NCBI GenBank assembly: GCA_030749275.1
Contig: JASMKJ010000336.1
Location: 1 to 7,198 of the forward strand
Source: Acidimicrobiales bacterium
GTDB taxonomy: Bacteria > Actinomycetota > Acidimicrobiia > Acidimicrobiales > Poriferisodalaceae
Direction of reading: 5' to 3'
DNA length: 7,198 nucleotides
Part shown: positions 1 through 6,957 of the stretch, piece after piece
Numbering within the stretch: the first letter of the stretch is position 1
How the letters are laid out: each line of letters opens with the position of its first letter
Made by a program: the position numbers and the translations under genes
Notes under the pieces: model-generated
Database searches by the model: none
What the model was told of the DNA's origin: nothing
The model's input: the letters and a program-made list of their open reading frames with translations, nothing else

Positions 1-2363
1 TCGTCAACAACGAAGCTGTCTTCCAACATCTCTCTCAAATCAGGTAGTTCCTCCCAGGAAGCCAACCCGGACTGGAGCTCGCGCATGAACGCCGGCTGAA
101 CATCACCAAAGGTTCGCGGCCGACCCTTCAAGAGTTGTCGAAGCCAGTGGACTGCTGTGGACTCGTCCCTGATGAAGAACTCCACAACCGCCAACTCTTT
201 GAACGTCAGCCGGAACCGCTCGTACTCCTCGACCTGGTCAGGCAAGAAATACATGTCGTCACGCACCGGGAACCTCTGCTCCAACCCGGTGTAGAACTCC
301 CCAGCAGAGACCGGCACCACCGTGTTGCGAGCCACGTGATAGCCCACCATCCGCTCATAGACCCGATCCGCTTGACGCTCTCGGATCGTCACCGCTTGCT
401 CTCGCGAACCTTCCGTCACCGGCAGGCGCGACAAATGCTCCCGGACAAACACCCACGCCCCATCAACATCGCCCGCCGCAACCTCGAAACTCTCCTCCGA
501 CACCTCAGCCGGCTTATACGCCGAGATCACCAGATCATGCTTCACCGCGTTTACCGAGATCACCTGCTTGTAAGACAGCTGCTCCTTGTCGATCATCCGC
601 GTATCAGCAACCACAAACCCCGCCGACGCCAAAGCATGCTGGATCCGCAACCACACATCATTCGAATGATTAGAGAACTCCACCGTCATCCACCGGCCCG
701 GCTTCAACACCCGGAAGAACTCCCTGAAGCAACGGTCCATGAGGTAGGCGTAATCGTCGAGCCCACGGCCCTTGAACTTGTCTTCGGTGACCTCTTCCTG
801 ATTCGAGGTGGTCACGGCGTGCCATTGCTCCACGACCAACGCCAGGTCCGAATACGGGATGTTGGCGCCAAACGGCGGATCGACAAACACATAGTCAATG
901 CTTGCATCGGGTAACTGGAGGTCGGTCGACGATCCTGTAGTGATCATTACGTTCCCCGCATTTGCCGGCGAGGCCGCCCAGAGTTTGACTAGCGATTCAC
1001 GCTTTCCGCGATTTGGTGAACTGCCGACCAGGTTGTAACGAACCGAACACTCCGAACTCAACGACGGCACGTAGTACACACCGGTCATCTGACGGTTGAC
1101 CTGACTCCCTCCCATCTTCCCCTGTTGAATCGGCTGGTAGCGGTTCATCCATGACAGACCCCAGAAAGCCTGCTCGATCCAGAACTTCAGAGCCAGTCTC
1201 GTCAACCGATCCGGCTCCTCACCCGCCCAACCCCACAACACAGCCAATGCAACCAGCGAACGATCCGACCAAAGATGGTGAGTATGGGTTAGACCCTTGA
1301 GGATCAATGCGTAGTCATGGACCATCTCTTCCACTGGCATACGAGAGGTTGGGAATGTCAGCCCTCTGAGAGCTTGGACCCTGTCAAGAATGGCTTGATC
1401 ATCTCGACTGAAGTCCTTCGTCCCCTTGTCGTCCTTTCCTCTCCTCCATGTGATGGCTACAGGGGAAAATTCGACTCTTTCCACTGTCCCGCCATCGATG
1501 GTCCGGTAGGCCGAAAAACGCGGCTCAAGCTGTCTCTTGGTGGTTACAGCACCGCAGCTGGCGCATGGGAAATCGTCTTTGACTCTGCCGGTTTCTGGGG
1601 TGAACGCCACGTCGTAGAAGACGACCTCTCCGCCACAGTGCGGGCAGGTAAACACCTGCGACCAAATCGTGTAATCAATGTCAGCTTCGAATGGCCGACC
1701 CTCATCGGGAGTCACCGTTGTCTTGTACATCCACCCGTACTCAGTTTCGAACCGCTCCAACAAAGCCTTCGACGCCTCATCAAATCGGTCACCGTCAACG
1801 GGAAGATTCATCCCAGCAGCAATAAACGACGCCGACGGTCCCAACTCGCCGAGGATCGCCCGACGGGCACCCCACTCAACGTTGTCCACCCCAAGCTCTG
1901 CCTCAATCTCCGCCTTCAGCTCGGGAGGCGGATTCGCACACACCTGAGCGGCCACACCGGTCATGCCGCTACCAGAAAACCCGTCGAGAACCACATCGCC
2001 AGGCTTCGTGTAATGCAACAAGAACCGCATGATCGCCGGATGCGGCACCTTGGTCGGATACGAATGCGCCTTATAGAACGCATTGCCCTTCCCGACGCTC
2101 ACATCAGTAGCGAACGGGCCCGGATCGACACGCCCCTCGTCGCTGGGACGATCAAGGCCTTCTAACCAGTGGCCAATAAACGGGTTCGGGCACGCCGTGA
2201 AATACGGCGGATAAGACATCGCGACAATGTCGTCATCACTACCTAGAGGACAACCCGGTAAACCCCGCAACCCAGAAAGCAACCCCCGCAACTCAACCCG
2301 CGCAGCCTCCACCATCTCCTCAACAGCCCCAGCCGACGGCCCCTCAAACAGGCGGCCAGTCAC
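1..2363 (-). CDS. pglXI: BREX-3 type DNA methyltransferase PglX (C-terminus cut by window edge)
   Basis: Large DNA methyltransferase, expected to methylate host DNA (probably N6-adenine) as the self-marking part of a BREX-3 system. I translated 787 codons from the GTG at 2363 without a stop or frameshift; the 3' end lies outside the window. Residues 50-63 hold a PPYF-TACPNPF block that I associate with this family. Residues 126-135 (LDGFSGSGMT) are the AdoMet-binding motif I, preceded by a motif X-like stretch (SYPTKVPH, 101-108). Two CxxC pairs (CPHC 240-243, CASC 267-270) form a zinc ribbon. DPPF at 495-498 is catalytic motif IV, followed by RVLKPGRW (551-558). The start is supported by a GAGG element 10 bases upstream and a 4-base GTGA overlap with the brxC stop. 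Arginine codons at residues 255-335 differ sharply from the rest. The family call rests on recalled motifs; substrate and target site are inferred. Confidence 0.85.
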   Translation of the reverse strand, partial: MTGRLFEGPSAGAVEEMVEAARVELRGLLSGLRGLPGCPLGSDDDIVAMSYPPYFTACPNPFIGHWLEGLDRPSDEGRVDPGPFATDVSVGKGNAFYKAHSYPTKVPHPAIMRFLLHYTKPGDVVLDGFSGSGMTGVAAQVCANPPPELKAEIEAELGVDNVEWGARRAILGELGPSASFIAAGMNLPVDGDRFDEASKALLERFETEYGWMYKTTVTPDEGRPFEADIDYTIWSQVFTCPHCGGEVVFYDVAFTPETGRVKDDFPCASCGAVTTKRQLEPRFSAYRTIDGGTVERVEFSPVAITWRRGKDDKGTKDFSRDDQAILDRVQALRGLTFPTSRMPVEEMVHDYALILKGLTHTHHLWSDRSLVALAVLWGWAGEEPDRLTRLALKFWIEQAFWGLSWMNRYQPIQQGKMGGSQVNRQMTGVYYVPSLSSECSVRYNLVGSSPNRGKRESLVKLWAASPANAGNVMITTGSSTDLQLPDASIDYVFVDPPFGANIPYSDLALVVEQWHAVTTSNQEEVTEDKFKGRGLDDYAYLMDRCFREFFRVLKPGRWMTVEFSNHSNDVWLRIQHALASAGFVVADTRMIDKEQLSYKQVISVNAVKHDLVISAYKPAEVSEESFEVAAGDVDGAWVFVREHLSRLPVTEGSREQAVTIRERQADRVYERMVGYHVARNTVVPVSAGEFYTGLEQRFPVRDDMYFLPDQVEEYERFRLTFKELAVVEFFIRDESTAVHWLRQLLKGRPRTFGDVQPAFMRELQSGLASWEELPDLREMLEDSFVVD

Positions 2364-5300
2364 TCTTCGGATTCCTCGTGAGGTTCTTCCGGAACGATAC
2401 GAACACGGTCTGTCTCAGCATCATCGATAAGGTCAGTAAGCAGTTCCTTGAAGCGTCCCTCCAGATCGGTTGGCGTTGCGGGAACTGTCTCCGGGAACAG
2501 GATCGCCCACACCTCGCTTGCCGCAAGCCGACGAACCTCGAATCGCTCCAGTACTTGGGTGACGTCACTCACGAACTTCTCATTGACCGAGTCAGGCAGT
2601 GAGCCTGTATCTACGAACCTCCTGACAATTCGCTTTGGACCTTGATCCAAGAGTTTGATCTGCTCGGCCATCTCTGGTGCGTTGAGGCTCTCGGCCAAGA
2701 CTCCCTGCCACTCAGAGCGCATCGAGGCAACCTCGCCTTCTAGATGGGTAAGTCTCGTGTTCGCGCTTGTGGCATCACCCGCGACGGGCCGGTAGCCGCA
2801 TTCGCTACATACGACCGACCGGCGAAGGTCCGCTGGCTCGAACGTCATACATGTGTGAAGATCCGTGAGGTTCTGCTGCAGATTGGCAAATCTCCCACCT
2901 GGGAGAAGCGGGATCGTCGAAAGTTGGCCTAGATCAGTTAAGGCTGTGCTCTCGAGTAGTTGCCGCTTCTTTTGGTCTCCGGCGCCGTCGAGACGGTCTC
3001 GGCCGTGAGCAGTCGTTGCGGCCTCGGCAAATCGTTCACGTAACTGGTCTCCCTCAGCCTTTGCGCCAGCCACAGCTCCAACGTCGGGGGGTGTATCGAT
3101 CCGAAACAGATCGAGTAGACGTGTGCGAAGATCGTTCGCATCAATGCTGTTCGGATCCTCGGAACCAAAAACGTCAGTCGCCTCCTTAAGGTATGAGACC
3201 ACCTCGCTTACATGCCCCTGGGCATGGACAGCGGATTCCGCCCAGTTCAGTGCTTCCTTTCCTTTGATAGCTCCAGCGAGTTCCTCGGTCGTGAGGTTGA
3301 TCCGGTTGAGTTTCCCGACCGTGTTTCGAGCTTTTAGGTTGTTGACGGCTGCTTCGAAGGCACCGAGGGCCGCGCTTCGTTCCGTCTGGTGTTCGATGAC
3401 TTGGGCGCCCCAGACAGTTATTCCGTCAATAAGGACTGATTTAGCGTCGAGGATGCTCTGGGAGTATTCGTGGCAACGTGTGCCAACTTGTTGAACAAGA
3501 GACTCGTCAGCGCCATTGGGTCCAACCGCACCGGGAGGTAGATCGAGTAACTCGACTGCGTCCTTTAATAGGACGAGTGGTAGTGCGGCTGGTGGAGCGA
3601 CGTGGGTGATGGCTTGCAACTCATCGAGAGTCATCCGCGTCAGGCGAGCCAGATTCAACGCATCCAGTTGTTCTCCGGTATAGCCGATCTCAAGCTGGCC
3701 CTGTTGAGTAAGAACTGCGGCGACCACGACAAGCCACGCCGGCTCAAGATGCCACGGTCCCCAAGTGAAGACACCGGGGTCTCGCTGAGACAAAAGTTGA
3801 TCACGGTTGACCGCCTGTCCATCGTTATTAGCGAGCGCGCCGAGTAGTTCGGAGGCAAACTCCCCATCGACTCTCAGGTGTCCTTGCGGGTCGACCAGGT
3901 TCAGTCCTGCTAATGCCTTGGTTCCGAGAATGGTTGGCCGTTGGTTGATGACCTCGCCGAGTGCCTGTTTGACCGTCTCACCAAGATTGGCTCCGGTGAT
4001 CTGAACATCGAAAGCCGGATAGCCCGGATAGCGGGTATCAAAGTGCCCTGTGAGAACCGAGGCTGAGACGGTGTCGATCTGCTCCTTCACCGTTGCTCGT
4101 GGACCCTGACTGTCTGCAAGCCATGAAGCAAGCGGTCTTGTTTCTCCCTGATAAGTGACCGTTATCGCGTCGCCCATTCGCTTGGTAAGCCACCCGATCA
4201 TCTCTCGGAGGGAAACTTGACGCTTTTCGGCGTAGACCGTCCGGTGCGAGCCGGTGGATTCCGAAGCCAACGCGGTGGAACCTGCATATCGGCGCAATGC
4301 TTTCGTGAAGTCATCGTCGGGGGTGGCGAGACGGAAGAACACTTCATCGGGATTGGATCCGTCTTCGAATTTCGGTGGGTCATACGGTTGAAGGAAGTAG
4401 ACGTAGAAATCTCTAGGTGGCTGTGCAGTCGACCTCTCATTTGGAGCTCCCATGAATAGGTAGCCAGGTCGGGCGACGTTTTTCGCCGTCCAAGGTAGCT
4501 CGTAGGCCCAGATTCGGTAACCGGAGACATAGTGGTTGTCTCGTTGCTCGAGGAGTGTTTCGAGGGCCATGTAGTAGGCGGCGTCAAGGCGTCCTTCGTC
4601 GAGGGACTCTGCTCGCTCATCGATTTTCTGGTCATAATCGATGTCTTTGGTGATATCGAGATATATCTGGTCGTTCTGCTCGTTGATCGTGATGAACTGC
4701 CCCGAAACGGCTCGCACGATGTCGTCAACTATCGAGCGGATGGTTGTCTCAAGAAAGAACGCATCCATTTCGGGAAGTTCTGGCGGCAGCAGCGTCAGGT
4801 CATCGCGCAACTCACCAGCTGTTGGTCCAATCGGTGCATTGACGTCCTCTGTGGTTAGTCGATGCACTGCAAGAGCATCAACGATCCTCAGCGCGGTCGG
4901 CACGTAGTCCTTCGTGGTAAGCGCTTGACTGACACGCTCCCTCAATACCCGCGTTCGGTCTAGGACATCAGCCACATCCGGGATAGCACGGTTGGAAGGG
5001 TCTTCCTCAAGCCGAGCACGGTATGTGTCGTAGCAAACCAAACCGGGGTTGTCATCTGGGACATCGTTGCCGAGAAGCTGTCGAATCTCGTCCGACAGGG
5101 TGGTGAGAACCTTTCGTTTCTCTACCAGTGACACCTGTTCGAAGATCCTCAGATAGGCAGGATGCACGGGGAAAAGCGACACGAAGTCATCAAGATTTTC
5201 TGCCATGCCGTCATAACATTGTGTAAAGCGCTGTAAGTGCTCGCGAATCAGCGCCTTCTGTTCAGGTGTCTTTTTCAGTAGTCGCTCTTGCACAACGAAA

Positions 5301-6055
5301 GCAATGTCCTCACGAGAAATCCGCATCTGGGTGAACCGGTCCCTGACCCTGCTCACAGCATCAGCAGCACCAGCAAATCTTGGGTTGTCAAAGATTGCTT
5401 CTTGTACACCGGCCACAAACCGGAACCGGGTGGAGCGACAGATCTCACCAATCTCACGCAGTACTGCTAGGTCCTTGATGAGTTCAGTGTCCCGACGAGT
5501 ACGGAGATAATCCAGAAGTTCATCCAAGACAAAGAGGAGACCCTGGTTGCTGTGGACCGCGTCGAACGCCGCCATCATCTCTTCCAGCGAATCCTTCGTA
5601 TTCGTGACCTTGGTCATGTCGGGGAACTTGAACTCAACGCCAATCTTGTTAAGCCCAATCGTGAGCTCAGTTGTGATGATGTCCCGAAGGCTCATCTCTG
5701 AGGCACCAATCTCAGCTCGGATAACCTCATAGCGTCCTGCGACAGATCCAGCGGCATCCTTCACTCGGTCGGCTGACACCAGGTCGCTGAGCTCAGCGTG
5801 CTCAGCAATTGCCGACACCACCGACATGAGGTGTGTCTTGCCCGTCCCATAGTTGGCGACAACGAGGACGCCTTTGGCATCGCCAGGCTCGTCGAGGTTG
5901 AGGTTCGGAAAGATCACGTCGGCAAGTTGGTCTGCCAGACGTGGGGAGACAACCAACGTCTGTACGTCCTGGCGAGCTTCATCGATGTCGTCGGCTTCCT
6001 TTAACACCTTGACCGAATCGATCGGCTCGAAGGAGATGAGATCGTCATATTTCAT
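2360..6055 (-). CDS. brxC: BREX-3 BrxC/PglY-type AAA+ ATPase (DUF6079-like), 1231 aa
   Basis: Large cytoplasmic ATPase and core BREX component, matching DUF6079-type proteins of about 1200 residues. The N-terminus (MKYDDLISFEPIDSV) is typical of the family and supports this ATG. Walker A is ANYGTGKT at 67-74, with Ala replacing the usual first Gly but the GKT intact. Walker B is LLFVLDE at 173-179. A sensor-like strand lies near 211-217 and a possible arginine-finger stretch (RVRDRF) at 236-241. LFPVHPAYL at 295-303, followed by VEKRKVL (312-318), is the conserved block after the ATPase core in BrxC/DUF499-like proteins. Near the C-terminus Cys1069, Cys1083 and Cys1086 (CSECGYRP) suggest a metal-binding knuckle, with a coiled-coil-like tail and acidic end. 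A GAGAGG ribosome-binding site lies about 9 bases upstream. It overlaps brxF by ATGA and pglXI by GTGA. The ATPase call is secure; the type 3 assignment also leans on its neighbours. Confidence 0.9.
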   Translation of the reverse strand: MKYDDLISFEPIDSVKVLKEADDIDEARQDVQTLVVSPRLADQLADVIFPNLNLDEPGDAKGVLVVANYGTGKTHLMSVVSAIAEHAELSDLVSADRVKDAAGSVAGRYEVIRAEIGASEMSLRDIITTELTIGLNKIGVEFKFPDMTKVTNTKDSLEEMMAAFDAVHSNQGLLFVLDELLDYLRTRRDTELIKDLAVLREIGEICRSTRFRFVAGVQEAIFDNPRFAGAADAVSRVRDRFTQMRISREDIAFVVQERLLKKTPEQKALIREHLQRFTQCYDGMAENLDDFVSLFPVHPAYLRIFEQVSLVEKRKVLTTLSDEIRQLLGNDVPDDNPGLVCYDTYRARLEEDPSNRAIPDVADVLDRTRVLRERVSQALTTKDYVPTALRIVDALAVHRLTTEDVNAPIGPTAGELRDDLTLLPPELPEMDAFFLETTIRSIVDDIVRAVSGQFITINEQNDQIYLDITKDIDYDQKIDERAESLDEGRLDAAYYMALETLLEQRDNHYVSGYRIWAYELPWTAKNVARPGYLFMGAPNERSTAQPPRDFYVYFLQPYDPPKFEDGSNPDEVFFRLATPDDDFTKALRRYAGSTALASESTGSHRTVYAEKRQVSLREMIGWLTKRMGDAITVTYQGETRPLASWLADSQGPRATVKEQIDTVSASVLTGHFDTRYPGYPAFDVQITGANLGETVKQALGEVINQRPTILGTKALAGLNLVDPQGHLRVDGEFASELLGALANNDGQAVNRDQLLSQRDPGVFTWGPWHLEPAWLVVVAAVLTQQGQLEIGYTGEQLDALNLARLTRMTLDELQAITHVAPPAALPLVLLKDAVELLDLPPGAVGPNGADESLVQQVGTRCHEYSQSILDAKSVLIDGITVWGAQVIEHQTERSAALGAFEAAVNNLKARNTVGKLNRINLTTEELAGAIKGKEALNWAESAVHAQGHVSEVVSYLKEATDVFGSEDPNSIDANDLRTRLLDLFRIDTPPDVGAVAGAKAEGDQLRERFAEAATTAHGRDRLDGAGDQKKRQLLESTALTDLGQLSTIPLLPGGRFANLQQNLTDLHTCMTFEPADLRRSVVCSECGYRPVAGDATSANTRLTHLEGEVASMRSEWQGVLAESLNAPEMAEQIKLLDQGPKRIVRRFVDTGSLPDSVNEKFVSDVTQVLERFEVRRLAASEVWAILFPETVPATPTDLEGRFKELLTDLIDDAETDRVRIVPEEPHEESEE

Positions 6056-6585
6056 GTCATCAACCTCTCAACGGTGAATGGAACCTGATCCGGAAAGATT
6101 GTCGATTTTGCGTGCAACAACACAAGGTCGGCCGCTCTTTCCTCGAAATGGTCTCGTCGCCCTAGGCCACTGAACCGTAGCGTCGCGCCGTCAACAACCC
6201 CCGGCCAGACTGCGACCAACCCCTTCGAAGCGGCGTGACGCTGTAGGAGGCGCAGCGGGTTTAACTCATAGTGCGGCTGCCAGAACAGGCACTCTGTCTC
6301 GACAAGGAATCGCGCCCCCCCGAATCTTCTAAGCAACTCGGTATCAGAGCGTGCCGGCCCGTCGCCCAGAATCAACTCCGCAACGGACTGAACCGGTTCA
6401 CGTGGTAGTTCGGCGAGTCGGTTGATTGCCCTAACGGCTTCCAACGGCTCGCCCACCAGAAGCCCCAATCTGCCAAAGCGGCTGAGCTCGTCAAGCAAGC
6501 TTTCGCCTGTCGCTGGCCAACTACCTTCGGCACCACCCCGCCTACCGATTCGCCTCATGGCCCGCATTATCGCAGTTGCGTTCAC
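6052..6585 (-). CDS. brxF: BrxF-like protein with degenerate P-loop (BREX-3)
   Basis: First gene of the operon, 177 residues from the GTG at 6585. BrxF proteins are small P-loop proteins of about 150 residues unique to BREX-3. The second half matches what I recall of BrxF: a hydrophobic strand then LF (FLVETECLF, 93-101), NPLRLLQ (109-115), VAVWPG (124-129), and a strand-rich end. The expected Walker A region (LLVGEPLEAVRAI, 42-54) lacks the GxGKT loop, and the Walker B aspartate appears to be Val95. Either it no longer binds nucleotide or it pairs with another ATPase such as BrxC. Its TGA overlaps the brxC start as ATGA. The start is uncertain: GTG 6585, ATG 6567 and ATG 6558 all lack a clear Shine-Dalgarno. 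ATG 6558 sits 7 bases after a -10-like GATAAT and could be a leaderless start. The 6585 start is given as the outer limit. Identity rests on weak similarity plus position. Confidence 0.6.
   Translation of the reverse strand: MNATAIMRAMRRIGRRGGAEGSWPATGESLLDELSRFGRLGLLVGEPLEAVRAINRLAELPREPVQSVAELILGDGPARSDTELLRRFGGARFLVETECLFWQPHYELNPLRLLQRHAASKGLVAVWPGVVDGATLRFSGLGRRDHFEERAADLVLLHAKSTIFPDQVPFTVERLMT
6064..6069 (-). promoter_or_regulatory. Ribosome-binding site of brxC
   Basis: GAGAGG on the minus strand lies about 9 bases before the ATG at 6055 and inside the end of brxF. Together with the ATGA overlap and the family-typical N-terminus, it fixes the brxC start. Confidence 0.75.
6566..6574 (-). 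promoter_or_regulatory. Candidate extended -10 element for the BREX operon
   Basis: On the minus strand TGCGATAAT (extended -10 TGn followed by GATAAT, 6571-6566) ends 7 bases before the A of ATG 6558. That spacing would place the transcription start on or next to the ATG, giving a leaderless mRNA, which is common in actinobacteria. No good -35 hexamer is visible 17-18 bases upstream (TCCCAG). It would imply that BrxF starts at 6558 with 168 residues. One short match is weak evidence. Confidence 0.3.
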
Positions 6586-6598
6586 TTACTGGGACCGA

Positions 6599-6612
6599 TC
6601 CGATTTCTCGGA
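6599..6612 (-). other. Small hairpin with GNRA-type loop before brxF
   Basis: On the minus strand TCCGA-GAAA-TCGGA forms a perfect 5-base-pair stem closed by a GAAA tetraloop, ending 14 bases before the GTG at 6585. It would lie in the 5' leader if transcription starts upstream of it. It lacks a T-tract, so it is not an intrinsic terminator. A role in leader structure or protein binding is only a possibility. Confidence 0.35.
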
Positions 6613-6657
6613 AGAATCCCGTGGCGTGATGGTTTCCGGGCGGGGCCCAGGACCGTG

Positions 6658-6691
6658 ACACTGAGTCCATGAGAAGAAGCCACACTGAGTC
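6658..6691. repeat. Direct repeat ACACTGAGTC x2, 24-base period
   Basis: Identical 10-base copies lie at 6658-6667 and 6682-6691. Read on the minus strand they are GACTCAGTGT, about 73-107 bases upstream of the brxF GTG. The 24-base spacing is a little over two helical turns. They could be operator half-sites for a regulator of the operon, or a trace of recombination. The second copy also forms CACTG/CAGTG arms with 6700-6704. Chance is possible at this length. Confidence 0.5.
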
Positions 6692-6721
6692 ATCGACCAC
6701 AGTGGACGGGGACCTCATCAG

Positions 6722-6952
6722 TCAAGCCATTAGGGAGGTCATGCCGAAAGTCCCTCCCCATGCACGCGTAGCCATGAACCGGATCTTCTCCCCTGGGGCT
6801 GCCGATCCAGCGTCAATTTCGGGCAAGGCAAAGAAGGCACGTGATACTTGTCGACCTGCATTCACAGCCAACTTCACGGCTGCCTCTCGGGCATGGCGGC
6901 ACCCGCTCTCGTTTTCGCTGGCGAACGTACGGCGTTCACGCCATTCCTTCAC
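6722..6952 (-). CDS. Doubtful small hypothetical protein, 76 aa
   Basis: A 76-codon frame opens with GTG at 6952, five bases after the recombinase stop, and closes with TGA at 6724-6722. The product is basic at its N-terminus, with no membrane segment, signal peptide or motif that I recognise. The Shine-Dalgarno region would lie inside the recombinase stop region (GCGAGC), which is weak. The tight spacing to the recombinase would allow translational coupling. The stretch could equally be non-coding sequence between the recombinase and the BREX promoter, and an opposite-strand frame also crosses it. I do not assign a function. Confidence 0.2.
   Translation of the reverse strand: MKEWRERRTFASENESGCRHAREAAVKLAVNAGRQVSRAFFALPEIDAGSAAPGEKIRFMATRAWGGTFGMTSLMA
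6920..6942 (-). other. Imperfect inverted repeat after the recombinase stop
   Basis: On the minus strand GGCG-tg-AACG and CGTTCGCC pair as 8 base pairs with a 2-base bulge around a 5-base loop, starting 15 bases after the recombinase TAG. A T-run does not follow, so a Rho-independent terminator is not well supported. It overlaps the doubtful 76-codon frame. It might end recombinase transcription weakly or be incidental. Confidence 0.3.
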
Positions 6953-6957
6953 GCTCG

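Larger units (their letters stand above)
6586..6957. other. Gap between recombinase and BREX operon
   Basis: This 372-base stretch holds no confident gene. It contains the doubtful 76-codon minus-strand frame (6952-6722), two copies of ACACTGAGTC 24 bases apart (6658 and 6682), an imperfect hairpin just past the recombinase stop (6920-6942), and a 5-base-stem hairpin with a GAAA loop on the minus strand (6599-6612) ahead of brxF. I see no tRNA, no CRISPR array, no long inverted repeat and no obvious T-tract terminator. The operon's control region is expected here. Confidence 0.6.

Noticed and set aside
135..914. Open plus-strand frame of 259 codons, rich in His and Arg
   Set aside because: It mirrors the methyltransferase DPPF region and C-terminal part; the composition is typical of an antisense shadow.
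1317..2165. Long open plus-strand frame of 282 codons
   Set aside because: It is antisense to the methyltransferase, whose motif I and zinc ribbon lie on the opposite strand here; the translation has no recognisable domain.
4198..4728. Minus-strand frame of 176 codons inside brxC
   Set aside because: It lies wholly within the uninterrupted 1231-codon brxC in another frame, and the product is Ser/Thr/Pro-rich with no motif.
2360..6055. BREX type 2 (Pgl) PglY assignment
   Set aside because: The upstream neighbour resembles BrxF and the N-terminus is of the DUF6079 kind; no PglW kinase is present. Type 3 fits better.
6586..6957. tRNA gene, CRISPR array or attachment site in the gap
   Set aside because: I found no cloverleaf, no regularly repeated units beyond two 10-base copies, and no repeat shared with the other end of the window.
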